A DNA stretch of 64,000 bases from positions 1 through 64,000 of the forward strand of contig NZ_NSLC01000005.1 of the NCBI RefSeq assembly GCF_020144925.1, written 5' to 3'. Positions 36,145 through 44,057 of this stretch are shown here, in pieces. Positions within the stretch are counted from its first letter, which is position 1; each line of letters opens with the position of its first letter. Below the pieces are notes generated by a model. That model made no database searches. It saw only the letters and a list, made by a program, of their open reading frames with translations, and was not told where the DNA came from. The translations under genes were made by a program, and so were the position numbers. The DNA is from Afifella sp. IM 167. Its GTDB lineage: Bacteria; Pseudomonadota; Alphaproteobacteria; Rhizobiales; Afifellaceae.

Positions 36145-37097
36145 TGGACCAGGCGACGCCGCGCTCGCTCTCGCCCTACCGCTATTTCAGCGTCGCCGAA
36201 TGGGCGAAGCTGCGCGCCGACACGCCAATGACGCTCTCCGAGCGAGAGGTCAACACGCTGAAATCCTTGAACGATCCGATTTCGATCGAGGATGCGGAAG
36301 CGATCTATCTGCCGCTTTCGCGGCTGCTCTCCTTCCATGTGGAGGCGCGCGACATGCTTTATGACGTGCGCTCGCGCTTCCTCGGCACGGAGGAGGGCTC
36401 CATGCCCTTCATCATCGGCATCGCCGGATCCGTGGCGGTCGGAAAGTCGACGACGGCACGCATCCTGAAGGAGCTGCTCGCGCGCTGGCCGGGCCATCCG
36501 CGCGTTTCGCTGGTCACCACCGATGGCTTTCTCTATCCGAATGCCGTGCTCCAGGCCGAGGGCCTGATGGAGCGCAAGGGCTTTCCCGAAAGCTACGATG
36601 TCGGCGCACTCCTGCGCTTTCTTTCCGACATCAAGGCCGGCAGGACGCGTGTCTCCGCTCCGGTCTATTCCCACCTCACCTACGACATCGTTCCGGGCGA
36701 GGTGATGACGATCGAAAAGCCGAACATCCTGATCCTGGAGGGCCTCAACGTCCTGCAGAGCCGGGCGCTGCCGAAGGACGGCAAGGAAGTGCCGTTCGTC
36801 TCGGACTATTTCGACTTTTCAATCTATATCGACGCTGACGAGGCCGATATCCGGCGCTGGTATCTTGAGCGCTTCATGCGGCTGAAGGAGACGCGCTTTC
36901 CCGATCCACGCTCCTATTTCCATCGCTATGCCGACTATAGCGAAAAGGCCGCGCTCGAAGTCGCCGAAGGCCTGTGGGACCGCATCAATCTGGTCAATCT
37001 CGACGAGAATATCCGCCCGACCCGTCCGCGTGCTGATCTCATCATCGGCAAGAGCGCCGATCATACGGTGCGCGAAGTCGCGCTGAGGAAGCTGTGA
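36144..37097 (+). CDS. coaA: Type I pantothenate kinase CoaA
   Basis: CoaA phosphorylates pantothenate, the first committed step of CoA synthesis. The 317-residue product is the prokaryotic type I enzyme: [15 protein letters not shown] at the N-terminus, P-loop [32 protein letters not shown] with a catalytic Asp, [12 protein letters not shown] and [21 protein letters not shown]. An in-frame TTG precedes the ATG by one codon; I take the ATG, which overlaps the hisE stop. Its own stop overlaps the pyrF ATG in the same way. CoaE is encoded at 8.65 kb. Confidence 0.96.
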   Translation: MDQATPRSLSPYRYFSVAEWAKLRADTPMTLSEREVNTLKSLNDPISIEDAEAIYLPLSRLLSFHVEARDMLYDVRSRFLGTEEGSMPFIIGIAGSVAVGKSTTARILKELLARWPGHPRVSLVTTDGFLYPNAVLQAEGLMERKGFPESYDVGALLRFLSDIKAGRTRVSAPVYSHLTYDIVPGEVMTIEKPNILILEGLNVLQSRALPKDGKEVPFVSDYFDFSIYIDADEADIRRWYLERFMRLKETRFPDPRSYFHRYADYSEKAALEVAEGLWDRINLVNLDENIRPTRPRADLIIGKSADHTVREVALRKL

Positions 37098-37846
37098 TGG
37101 ACGCGCCCGACCTTGCCGCCGCCCGGCGCGAGCGGAGTGCGCTCCTGCGTCCCCGCACCGCCGGCGAGCGGCTCATCGTCGGTCTCGACCTGCCCGATCT
37201 CGAAAGCGCGGAAAGAATGGTCGCCGAGCTCGGCGAAGTCGTCGGCTTCTACAAGATCGGCATGGAGCTGGTCTTCGCCGGAGGGCTTGCGCTCGTGGAG
37301 CGGCTGGTGGGCGAGGGAAAGCGCGTCTTCCTCGACATGAAGCTCCTCGACATCGACAACACGGTGGCCGGCGGCATCGCCGGCATCGGCCGTCTCGGAG
37401 CGACGCTGACCACCGTCCATGCCTATCCGAAGGCGATGCGGGCCGCCGCCTCCGCGCGCGGCGGGGCAGGTCTCGGCCTTCTCGCCGTGACGGTGCTGAC
37501 CTCCATGGACGACGGCGACCTTTCCGAGGCAGGCTATGTCGGGACAGCCGCGGAGCTGGTGCGCCGCCGCGCCGCGCAGGCGAAAGAGGCCGGCATGGAC
37601 GGCATCGTCTGCTCGCCGCTGGAGGCCGAGGCGATGCGCGCACTTCTGGGCCAAGACATGCTGATCGTGACGCCCGGCGTGCGCCCGTCGGGCGCCGACA
37701 GGGGCGATCAGAAGCGCGTCATGACGCCGACGGACGCGCTGAAGGCGGGTGGCGACTATCTCGTCGTCGCCAGGCCGGTCGTGAAGGCGCCGAACCCCCG
37801 CAGGGTTGCGGAGGCGCTGGTGGAAGAGATCGAGGCCGCTTCGTGA
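37097..37846 (+). CDS. pyrF: Orotidine 5'-phosphate decarboxylase PyrF
   Basis: PyrF decarboxylates OMP to UMP, the last step of de novo pyrimidine synthesis. The 249-residue product has the catalytic Asp-x-Lys-x-x-Asp in VFLDMKLLDIDNTV, LIVGLDLP at the start of the barrel, and the phosphate-binding VTPGVRP followed by DYLVVARPVVKA. An N-terminal extension of about 25 residues precedes the barrel, as in rhizobial copies. Its ATG overlaps the coaA stop by one base. A 12-bp direct repeat, CGTGAAGAGGGG, spans its stop codon and recurs 18 bp later before the next gene. Confidence 0.95.
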   Translation: MDAPDLAAARRERSALLRPRTAGERLIVGLDLPDLESAERMVAELGEVVGFYKIGMELVFAGGLALVERLVGEGKRVFLDMKLLDIDNTVAGGIAGIGRLGATLTTVHAYPKAMRAAASARGGAGLGLLAVTVLTSMDDGDLSEAGYVGTAAELVRRRAAQAKEAGMDGIVCSPLEAEAMRALLGQDMLIVTPGVRPSGADRGDQKRVMTPTDALKAGGDYLVVARPVVKAPNPRRVAEALVEEIEAAS

Positions 37847-37877
37847 AGAGGGGCCGAACCGTGAAGAGGGGGAAGTG

Positions 37878-38189
37878 ATGCCCAAAGGCTACTGGATTGC
37901 CCGCGTCGATGTGCGCGAGCCGGACCGCTACAAGGAGTACGTCGCCGGCGCCTCGGCGGCCTTCGAGAAGTTCCGGGCGCGCTATCTCGTCAGGGGCGGG
38001 CCGATGCATTCGCTCGAGGGCCGCTCGCGCGCGCGCAATGTCGTGATCGAGTTTCCCTCCGTGGAGGACGCGCTCGCCTGCTACCATTCGCCGGAATATC
38101 AGGCCGCCCGCGAGATCCGCGCGGCGGTGGCCGAGGCGGAACTGGTCATCGTGGAAGGCTATACCGGGCCGCAGCCGGCCGAAAGCTGA
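37878..38189 (+). CDS. DUF1330 family protein
   Basis: A 103-residue protein of the DUF1330 family, with a ferredoxin-like dimeric alpha/beta-barrel fold. Family features are visible: GYWIARVDVREPDRYKEYVAGAS at the N-terminus, FLVRGG-like YLVRGGPMHSLEG, and NVVIEFPSVEDALACYHSPEYQAA. No enzymatic role is established. It starts at 37878 after a GAAGAGGGGGAAG ribosome site that is part of a 12-bp duplication. It lies 31 bp after pyrF and 8 bp before the moeB-like gene. Confidence 0.88.
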   Translation: MPKGYWIARVDVREPDRYKEYVAGASAAFEKFRARYLVRGGPMHSLEGRSRARNVVIEFPSVEDALACYHSPEYQAAREIRAAVAEAELVIVEGYTGPQPAES

Positions 38190-38197
38190 GCGCGCGC

Positions 38198-38962
38198 TTG
38201 GCCGCCGCCGACGACAGCGAGGCGCCCACACTCGCGCCCGAGGAGATCGAGCGCTACGCCCGCCATATCGTCCTGCCGGAGATCGGCGGCGGCGGCCAGC
38301 AGCGGCTGAAGGCGGCGAAGGTGCTGATCGTCGGCGCGGGCGGGCTCGGCTCGCCCGCCGCCATCTATCTCGCCGCTTCCGGCATCGGCACGATCGGCAT
38401 CGTCGACGACGACGAGGTGAGCCTCTCCAACCTGCAGCGGCAGATCCTGCATGCGAGCGCCGATCTCGGCACGCCGAAGGTGGAGAGCGCCAGAAAGACG
38501 CTCCTCCGCATCAACCCTCATCTGCGAGTCGAGGCGCACAACCTGCGCCTCACCGAGGAGAACGCCGCGGGCCTCGTCGCTGGTCACGACCTTGTCCTCG
38601 ACGGCACCGACAATTTCGCCGCCCGCTATCTCCTCGCCGCCGCCTGCGAGACGGCGCGAAAGCCGCTGGTGACCGCCGCCGTCGGCCGCTTCGACGGTTC
38701 CGTCACCGTGCTGAAGCCCTATGAGGACGACAATCCCCGTTTTTCCGATCTCTTTCCCGCGCCGCCGCCGGAGGGCCTCGTGCCGAGCTGCGCCGAGGCC
38801 GGCATCGTCGGCGCCCTCACCGGCATCGTCGGCTCCATCCAGGCCCTGGAGGCCATCAAGCTCGTTGCCGGCTTCGGCGAGCCGCTGATCGGCCGCCTTC
38901 TCCTCTACGACGGCCTTTCCCAGCGCTTCGAGACGATCGTCTACAGGCGGCGCAGCGGCTGA
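38198..38962 (+). CDS. moeB: MoeB/ThiF-family sulfur-carrier adenylyltransferase
   Basis: A 254-residue E1-like enzyme that adenylates the C-terminus of a sulfur-carrier protein such as MoaD or ThiS. Present are RYARHIVLPEIGGGGQQRLK, the ATP-binding VLIVGAGGLGSPAAIYLAASG, DDDEVSLSNLQRQILH and DGTDNFAARYLL. The zinc-binding CxxC pairs of E. coli MoeB are absent; only LVPSCAEAGIVG retains a cysteine. This is the shorter alphaproteobacterial form. The frame can start only at TTG 38198, and no ATG precedes the conserved region. Whether it serves molybdopterin or thiamine synthesis cannot be told from the context. Confidence 0.88.
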   Translation: MAAADDSEAPTLAPEEIERYARHIVLPEIGGGGQQRLKAAKVLIVGAGGLGSPAAIYLAASGIGTIGIVDDDEVSLSNLQRQILHASADLGTPKVESARKTLLRINPHLRVEAHNLRLTEENAAGLVAGHDLVLDGTDNFAARYLLAAACETARKPLVTAAVGRFDGSVTVLKPYEDDNPRFSDLFPAPPPEGLVPSCAEAGIVGALTGIVGSIQALEAIKLVAGFGEPLIGRLLLYDGLSQRFETIVYRRRSG

Positions 38963-39013
38963 TTCGTCGCTCCGGACGAGGTCTCCCGCGCCTCGCGCTG
39001 TTGTTTACCGATG

Positions 39014-39034
39014 TACCATGATGACATCATGGTA
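39014..39034. promoter_or_regulatory. Perfect palindrome at the RHH gene start (probable operator)
   Basis: TACCATGATG (39014-39023), one central base, then CATCATGGTA (39025-39034). The two 10-base arms are exact inverted repeats. The last base is the A of the RHH gene's ATG, so the site covers the ribosome-binding zone. An autoregulatory operator bound by the RHH product is the simplest reading. It could also act as an RNA hairpin hiding the start codon. Confidence 0.6.
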
Positions 39035-39300
39035 TGACCATCGAACGAATTCAAACAGGCGTGCGCCTGGAAAAGCGGCTGGTGAAGGTGCTGAAGGCCC
39101 TCGCCGAATACCGCGACATGTCGATGGGCGACCTCCTGGAAGGAATCGTGCTGCACGCCTTCGAGGGAAGGGCGCCCTTTTCCGCCGAGACGCTGGCAAC
39201 GATCGCCGAGCTGAAGCGGATCTACGGCCTCGACCTTGCCGCCGCCGACAGCCATCGCCTCGTCGAGATGCCGAAGAGCGAAAACGAGAGCGAAAAATGA
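39034..39300 (+). CDS. Small ribbon-helix-helix (RHH)-like regulator
   Basis: An 88-residue protein whose N-terminal half, TIERIQTGVRLEKRLVKVLKALAEYRDMSMGDLLEGIVLHA, has the beta-strand plus two-helix pattern of ribbon-helix-helix DNA-binding proteins. The C-terminal half is a charged helix. An in-frame stop at 39022-39024 fixes 39034 as the first usable start. No Shine-Dalgarno sequence precedes it, because that region is occupied by a perfect palindrome. The gene overlaps the following SRPBCC gene by 4 nt (ATGA). I infer an autoregulated two-gene operon. DNA binding is predicted from pattern only. Confidence 0.7.
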   Translation: MTIERIQTGVRLEKRLVKVLKALAEYRDMSMGDLLEGIVLHAFEGRAPFSAETLATIAELKRIYGLDLAAADSHRLVEMPKSENESEK

Positions 39301-39770
39301 GCGCGCATCTGGAAAGAAGCGGAAAATTCCTTCTCGACGCGCCCGTCGAGGAAGTCTTCCCGCTGTTCACGCCGCGGGGCGAAAAGGCGTGGGTCGACGG
39401 GTGGGATCCGGAATTCATCCATCCGGCGCACGGACGCGCCGAGGCGGGCATGGTCTTTCGCACCCGTCACGGCGGCGAGGAAACGCTCTGGGCCTGCGCC
39501 GATTTCGATGCCGGGCGCCACCGCGTCCGTTACTGCCGCCTGACGCCGGGCTCGCGCATGGGGTTCGTCACCGTCGCCTGCCGCGCTTTCGGCAATCGCT
39601 GTGCGGAGGTGGAGGTCGCCTATGCGTTGACGGCGCTCTCCCCGCAGGGCGAAGCGGTTCTCGCCGAGATGACGGAGGCGGCCTACGAGGGCATGCTGGC
39701 GGACTGGCAGGCGCGCATAACGCGGCTTCTTTCGGCCGGCTGCGAAACGCCGGCGAGGGGCGCAGCCTAG
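39297..39770 (+). CDS. SRPBCC (START/Bet v1-like) family protein
   Basis: A 157-residue protein with an SRPBCC helix-grip pattern. It opens SGKFLLDAPVEEVFPLFTPRGEKAWVDGWDPEFIHP, typical of SRPBCC proteins in which the W-x-GW-P segment follows the first helix. It continues with GMVFRTRHGGEETLW and strands up to VEVAYALTALSPQGEA, then a long C-terminal helix. The fold encloses a hydrophobic pocket for small ligands. Its ATG overlaps the RHH stop. Regulator-SRPBCC pairs are common with ArsR-type regulators; here the partner is RHH-type. The ligand is unknown. Confidence 0.8.
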   Translation: MSAHLERSGKFLLDAPVEEVFPLFTPRGEKAWVDGWDPEFIHPAHGRAEAGMVFRTRHGGEETLWACADFDAGRHRVRYCRLTPGSRMGFVTVACRAFGNRCAEVEVAYALTALSPQGEAVLAEMTEAAYEGMLADWQARITRLLSAGCETPARGAA

Positions 39771-39794
39771 GCTCCCAAGCCTGGACCTCCAAGC

Positions 39795-40793
39795 CTAGAC
39801 GGAAGTCGGCAGGACACGGTCCGGCGGCTTGTGGCCGTCCATCCAGGTGCGGATGTTGATGATCACCTTCTCGCCCATCTCCACCCGGCCTTCGATGGTC
39901 GCCGAGCCCATATGCGGAAGGATCACTGCCTTGCCCTCGCGGGCCAGCTTGGAGAGCTTGGGATTGATCGTCGGCTCTCCCTCGAAGACGTCGAGCCCGG
40001 CGCCGGCGAGGCTGCCGCTCTCCAGGCATTCGATCAGCGCCGCCTCATCGATCACCTCGCCGCGGGCGATGTTGACGATGAAGGCCTCGGGCCGAATCAG
40101 TTTCAGCCGCCGCCGCGACAAAAGGTGGAAGGTCGCCGGCGTGTGCGGGCAGTTGACCGAGATGATGTCCATGCGCGCCAGCATCTGGTCGAGCGAATCC
40201 CAGTAGGTCGCCTCCAACTCCTCTTCCGTCTTGGCATTGACGGGGCGCCGGTTGTGATAGTGGATGGAAAGCCCGAAAGCCTTGGCGCGGCGCGCTACGG
40301 CGGTGCCGATTCGGCCCATGCCGACGATGCCGAGCCGCTTTCCCCAGATCCGGTGGCCGAGCATCCAGGTGGGCGACCAGCCGCTCCAGGGCTGCCCGTC
40401 CGCCAGGACGACGGCCCCCTCCACCAGCCGGCGCGGCACGGCGAGCATCAGTGCCATGGTCATATCGGCCGTGTCCTCGGTGAGGACGTTCGGCGTGTTG
40501 GTGACCGTAATTCCACGCTGGTAGGCGGCGTCTATGTCGATGTTGTCGACGCCATTGCCGAAATTGGCGATGAGCTTCAGCCTGTCGCCCGCCTGGGCGA
40601 TCATCGAGGCGTCGATGCGGTCGGTCACCGTCGGCACCAGGACGTCGACCGTCTTCAGCGCCTCCACCAGCTCGGCCTGCGAAAGCGCCCGGTCCTCGAG
40701 GTTGAGCTCGGCGCGAAACAATTCCCGCATGCGCGTCTCCACCGGATCGGGGAGCTTGCGCGTTACGATGACATGCGGTTTTGCCTTGGTCAT
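39795..40793 (-). CDS. D-2-hydroxyacid dehydrogenase (glyoxylate/hydroxypyruvate reductase-like)
   Basis: A 332-residue NAD(P)-dependent D-isomer 2-hydroxyacid dehydrogenase. Rhizobial relatives are called D-glycerate dehydrogenase. Seen: NFGNGVDNIDIDAAYQRG, the Rossmann motif GMGRIGTAVARRAKAFG with HNRRP after strand beta-B (favouring NADPH), and catalytic Arg in IVNIARGEVID. The Glu is in LDVFEGEP and the His in LPHMGSAT. I chose the ATG at 40793, preceded by AGGAG. The in-frame extension to 41003 has no family sequence. It is convergent with the SRPBCC gene and divergent from the SH3 gene. The exact substrate is not determinable. Confidence 0.88.
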   Translation of the reverse strand: MTKAKPHVIVTRKLPDPVETRMRELFRAELNLEDRALSQAELVEALKTVDVLVPTVTDRIDASMIAQAGDRLKLIANFGNGVDNIDIDAAYQRGITVTNTPNVLTEDTADMTMALMLAVPRRLVEGAVVLADGQPWSGWSPTWMLGHRIWGKRLGIVGMGRIGTAVARRAKAFGLSIHYHNRRPVNAKTEEELEATYWDSLDQMLARMDIISVNCPHTPATFHLLSRRRLKLIRPEAFIVNIARGEVIDEAALIECLESGSLAGAGLDVFEGEPTINPKLSKLAREGKAVILPHMGSATIEGRVEMGEKVIINIRTWMDGHKPPDRVLPTSV

Positions 40794-40960
40794 GCACCAT
40801 GTCTCCTGCGTGCGGTGCCCCGGTTGGGCGAGGAACGCTCCGCCTGACTGACAGCGCCTCTGTCTAGCAAAGGGCGGGGCAAAAACAAGGAACCAAACCG
40901 GCGCTTGGCCTCGCACGGGATTGACGCTAACACCGCCGCACGAGACAGAGTCGCCGAGTG

Positions 40961-41500
40961 ATGCTTTCCCTTCCCTGCACCGGCCGGAATCTGGCCCGAG
41001 CAATCGTGCTCCTGCTTGCCCTGGCGCTCGCGCCGGGCGCCTCCCTTGCCCAGGGCGTTCAGACCGGCCCGAGCGGCCAGCCGCTGCCGCGCTTTGTCAG
41101 CCTGAAGTCGAGTGCCGTCAATGTGCGCCGCGGCCCGGGCAAGAACTATCCCGTCGCCTGGCGCTTCGTGCGTGCCGGTCTGCCGGTCGAGATCATCCAG
41201 GAATTCGATACCTGGCGGAAGATTCGCGATTCCGACGGGGCGGAGGGCTGGATCCACCAGAGCCTGCTTTCCGGGCGGCGCACGGCGATCGTCTCGCCCT
41301 GGACGGACGGCGAGCGATTCGAGGCCCATGCCGAGCCGCGCGCGGCCAGCCGCGTCAGCGCCATCCTGGAATCGCACGTCATCGCCGATGTCGTCAGCTG
41401 CGAGGCGGGCTGGTGCAATCTGCGCGGAGACGGCTACGAGGGCTGGCTGCCGCAGGAAACGCTCTGGGGCGTCTATCCGAACGAGAAGGTCTCCGGCTGA
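40961..41500 (+). CDS. Secreted bacterial SH3 domain protein
   Basis: A 179-residue exported protein. A signal peptide is evident: a basic start, then AIVLLLALALAPGASLAQ with cleavage likely after SLA. Two SH3-like repeats follow. The first, FVSLKSSAVNVRRGPGKNYPVAWRF to DGAEGWIHQSLL, has the VNVRxGPG and GWIHxSLL signatures. The second, RVSAILESHVIADVVSCEAGWCNLRGDGYEGWLPQETLWGVYP, has paired cysteines. Such domains usually bind cell-wall peptides. It is an isolated gene ending at a strong terminator before convergent irr. The catalytic partner, if any, is not nearby. Confidence 0.87.
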   Translation: MLSLPCTGRNLARAIVLLLALALAPGASLAQGVQTGPSGQPLPRFVSLKSSAVNVRRGPGKNYPVAWRFVRAGLPVEIIQEFDTWRKIRDSDGAEGWIHQSLLSGRRTAIVSPWTDGERFEAHAEPRAASRVSAILESHVIADVVSCEAGWCNLRGDGYEGWLPQETLWGVYPNEKVSG

Positions 41501-41544
41501 GAGCCCGCATGCCGGTGCGGCGCCCGTGCGCCGGGCCGAAAGCG

Positions 41545-41571
41545 AAACGCCCGGCCGAGGGCCGGGCGTTT
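41545..41571. terminator. Bidirectional hairpin between SH3 gene and irr
   Basis: The arms AAACGCCCGGCC (41545-41556) and GGCCGGGCGTTT (41560-41571) are exact 12-base inverted repeats with a GAG loop, between two convergent genes. Both flanks give short T-ends of the stem, fitting termination in both directions. Confidence 0.7.
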
Positions 41572-41614
41572 CATGTTCTGGTGCCCCCCGAACCTGCCGT
41601 GGCAGGCCGGCCGC

Positions 41615-42058
41615 TCACGCGTCGGTACGACGCACCCTCACGACCACTTCCACCGCGGTGATTTCCATTCCTTCCGGCGGAGTCGGGACCTCGGTGAGGC
41701 CGACGGCATCGGGAATGTCGATCAGCTCGTTGTCGCCTTCGACGAAAAAGTGGTGGTGGTCCGACACATTCGTGTCGAAATAGGTCCGCGCGCCATCGAC
41801 CGCGACTTCCCGCAACAGTCCGGCTTCGGTGAACTGATGAAGGGTGTTGTAGATCGTGGCGAGCGATACCGGTACGCGCATCGCCTGCGCTTCCTCTTGC
41901 AGGATTTCTGCAGAGATATGGCGGTCGCCGCGCTTGAAAAGCAGACCGGCGAGCGCGACACGCTGGCGCGTCGGGCGCAGACCAGCCCGGCGGAGCCGGC
42001 GCGTGATCTGCTCGGGCGTATGGCCATGACTATGGCTATGGTGATGCAGAGCGGTCAT
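41615..42058 (-). CDS. irr: Iron response regulator Irr (Fur family)
   Basis: Irr is the Fur-superfamily regulator that rhizobia use to sense iron through heme. It represses or activates iron and heme genes when iron is low. The 147-residue product has a His-rich N-terminus (HHHSHSHGH), the winged-helix segment RPTRQRVALAGLLF, the recognition helix PVSLATIYNTLHQFTEAGLL and the heme/metal cluster SDHHHFFVEGDNELIDI. The DNELIDI form is typical of Irr rather than Fur or Zur. The Bradyrhizobium-type N-terminal Cys-Pro heme motif is absent. It is divergent from fabA, a conserved rhizobial arrangement, and has a plausible sigma-70 promoter. Confidence 0.9.
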   Translation of the reverse strand: MTALHHHSHSHGHTPEQITRRLRRAGLRPTRQRVALAGLLFKRGDRHISAEILQEEAQAMRVPVSLATIYNTLHQFTEAGLLREVAVDGARTYFDTNVSDHHHFFVEGDNELIDIPDAVGLTEVPTPPEGMEITAVEVVVRVRRTDA

Positions 42059-42103
42059 TTTTTCTGCCCTTTGCAGCCGAAAAAGTTTGGAAGCTGCCTA
42101 GTC

Positions 42104-42133
42104 TCTATATGCGAATTTGTATGGTTCTGACAA
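42104..42133 (-). promoter_or_regulatory. Probable irr promoter
   Basis: On the minus strand TTGTCA (42128-42133) lies 18 bp from TATAGA (42104-42109), about 45 bp upstream of the irr ATG. This is five of six and four of six matches to the sigma-70 consensus. I see no perfect Irr ICE palindrome here. Confidence 0.45.
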
Positions 42134-42257
42134 CTCTGACGGTATGTCGCTGCCGTTCGGCGCACTCGGCCGCAGCTTGGTTTCGTTTGCATTCCCGCTA
42201 TGTTAGGAACGCCGCCGATGCCGCTGAGGAAGCTTGGCGTAAGACAGTTTAGGAAGA

Positions 42258-42794
42258 ATGATATCGATGCAAGAGCGCCGCAGCCATTTCGAATATGAGG
42301 ATTTGCTCGCTTGCGGGCGCGGGGAGCTTTTCGGCGAGGGCAACGCCCAGCTCCCGCTGCCTCCGATGCTGATGTTCGACCGGATTTCCAGAATCGAGGA
42401 GGAGGGCGGCGAATTCGGCAAGGGGCAGGTGCTTGCCGAGCTCGGCATTCGCCCGGATCTGTGGTTCTTCCCCTGCCATTTCCGTGGCGACCCGGTTATG
42501 CCCGGCTGTCTCGGGCTCGACGCGATGTGGCAGCTTCTCGGCTTCTTCCTCGGCTGGCTGGGCGCCCCCGGCAAGGGTCGTGCGCTCTCCGTCGGAGAGG
42601 TGAAATTCACCGGCATGGTGCTGCCGACGGTCAAGCACGTGGAGTATGGCGTACAGCTGAAGCGCATCCTGCGCACCAAGCTCACCCTCGGAGTTGCCGA
42701 CGGCTGGTTGAAGGCCGACGGCGAGACGATATATCGCGCCAGCGACCTCAAGGTCGGGCTGTTCAAGAACGCTGCCGCTCCGGCATCCGCATAA
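42258..42794 (+). CDS. fabA: 3-hydroxydecanoyl-ACP dehydratase/isomerase FabA
   Basis: FabA dehydrates 3-hydroxydecanoyl-ACP and isomerises trans-2- to cis-3-decenoyl-ACP, opening anaerobic unsaturated fatty-acid synthesis. The 178-residue hot-dog-fold product carries the active site [29 protein letters not shown] with catalytic His74 and Asp88. PMLMFDRI and [13 protein letters not shown] frame the dimer. Starts at 42258 and 42267 are both in frame; AGGA precedes the first. It leads fabA-fabB-fabI and is divergent from irr. Confidence 0.97.
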   Translation: MISMQERRSHFEYEDLLACGRGELFGEGNAQLPLPPMLMFDRISRIEEEGGEFGKGQVLAELGIRPDLWFFPCHFRGDPVMPGCLGLDAMWQLLGFFLGWLGAPGKGRALSVGEVKFTGMVLPTVKHVEYGVQLKRILRTKLTLGVADGWLKADGETIYRASDLKVGLFKNAAAPASA

Positions 42795-42832
42795 GGGACC
42801 GGGGCGCTACTTTTTCGACAAGGGAGAACGGG

Positions 42833-44050
42833 ATGCGGCGCGTCGTCGTCACCGGCATGGGGATCGTCTCCGCCATAGGCAACAACACGCAGGAGGTGGT
42901 GGCCAGCCTGCGCGAGGCGCGCTCCGGCATCGTCTTCGCCCCCTCATATGCGGAGCACGGCTTCCGCAGCCAGGTCCACGGCGCCCCCAGCCTCGACCCT
43001 TTCGAGGTTCTCGATCGCCGCACGGCGCGCTTCATGGGCAAGGGCACGGCCTGGAACTACATCGCCATGGATCAGGCGATCCGCGATTCCGGGCTTGAGG
43101 AAGATGACATCGTCAATCCCCGCACGGGCATCATCATGGGCTCCGGCGGGCCGTCGACGCGCACCATTTTCGAGGCCGCCCTCACCACGCAGGAAAAGGG
43201 TCCGAAGCGCATCGGACCGACGGCTGTGCCGAAGGCGATGAGCTCCACGGCTTCGGCCGTGCTCGCCACGCAGTACAAGATCAAGGGCGTGAACTACTCG
43301 ATCTCCTCTGCCTGCGCGACGTCCAACCATTGCATCGGCAATGCCTCCGAGATCATCCAGCTCGGCAAGCAGGACGTCATTTTCGCCGGCGGCTCGGAGG
43401 ATCTGGACTGGACGATGTCGAATCTCTTCGACGCCATGGGCGCCATGTCCGTCCACTTCAACGACACGCCGCAGAAGGCCTCGCGCGCCTTCGACGTCAA
43501 CCGCGACGGCTTCGTCATCGCCGGCGGCGCGGGCGTTTTGGTGCTCGAGGAACTCGAACACGCCAAGGCGCGTGGCGCGAAGATTTATGCCGAGATCGTC
43601 GGCTATGGCGCCACCTCCGACGGTTACGATATGGTCGCGCCCTCGGGCGAGGGCGGTGTGCGCTGCATGAAGATGGCTCTGGAAAATGTCGGCGAGCCTG
43701 TCGATTACATCAATCCGCACGCGACCTCGACCACCGTCGGCGATGTGAGCGAGATGCAGGGCATCCGCGAGGTCTTCGGCGACAAATGTCCGCCGATCTC
43801 CGCGACGAAGTCGCTGACCGGCCATTCGCTCGGTGCGACCGGCGTGCAGGAGGCGATCTACACGCTCTTGATGATGCAGAACGGCTTCATCTGCGAGAGC
43901 GCCAATATCGAGGAGCTCGATCCGAAGTTCGCCGACATGCCGATTGCCCGCCAGCGGCAGGATGGGGTGGAGATCAACACGGCGCTGTCGAACTCCTTCG
44001 GTTTTGGCGGCACCAACGCGACGTTGGTTTTCCAGCGAATGGAAGCCTGA
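42833..44050 (+). CDS. fabB: 3-oxoacyl-ACP synthase I FabB
   Basis: FabB elongates the cis-3-decenoyl-ACP made by FabA and is required for unsaturated fatty acids. The 405-residue condensing enzyme has [17 protein letters not shown], catalytic Cys161 in [16 protein letters not shown], and the two catalytic histidines in [12 protein letters not shown] and TGHSLGATG. The C-terminal [15 protein letters not shown] is complete. A strong AGGGAGAACGGG ribosome site precedes the ATG at 42833. It lies 38 bp after fabA, the usual partner, and 7 bp before fabI. Confidence 0.96.
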   Translation: MRRVVVTGMGIVSAIGNNTQEVVASLREARSGIVFAPSYAEHGFRSQVHGAPSLDPFEVLDRRTARFMGKGTAWNYIAMDQAIRDSGLEEDDIVNPRTGIIMGSGGPSTRTIFEAALTTQEKGPKRIGPTAVPKAMSSTASAVLATQYKIKGVNYSISSACATSNHCIGNASEIIQLGKQDVIFAGGSEDLDWTMSNLFDAMGAMSVHFNDTPQKASRAFDVNRDGFVIAGGAGVLVLEELEHAKARGAKIYAEIVGYGATSDGYDMVAPSGEGGVRCMKMALENVGEPVDYINPHATSTTVGDVSEMQGIREVFGDKCPPISATKSLTGHSLGATGVQEAIYTLLMMQNGFICESANIEELDPKFADMPIARQRQDGVEINTALSNSFGFGGTNATLVFQRMEA

Positions 44051-44057
44051 CCCCGAG

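Noticed and set aside
39771-39794. Terminator between the SRPBCC gene and the hydroxyacid dehydrogenase
   Set aside because: The AGCCTAGGCT palindrome and repeated AAGCCT motifs are present, but the stem is weak and there is no T-run.
42059-42257. Irr ICE motif or Fur box between irr and fabA
   Set aside because: I looked for TTTAGAA-N-TTCTAAA-like palindromes and found none convincing.
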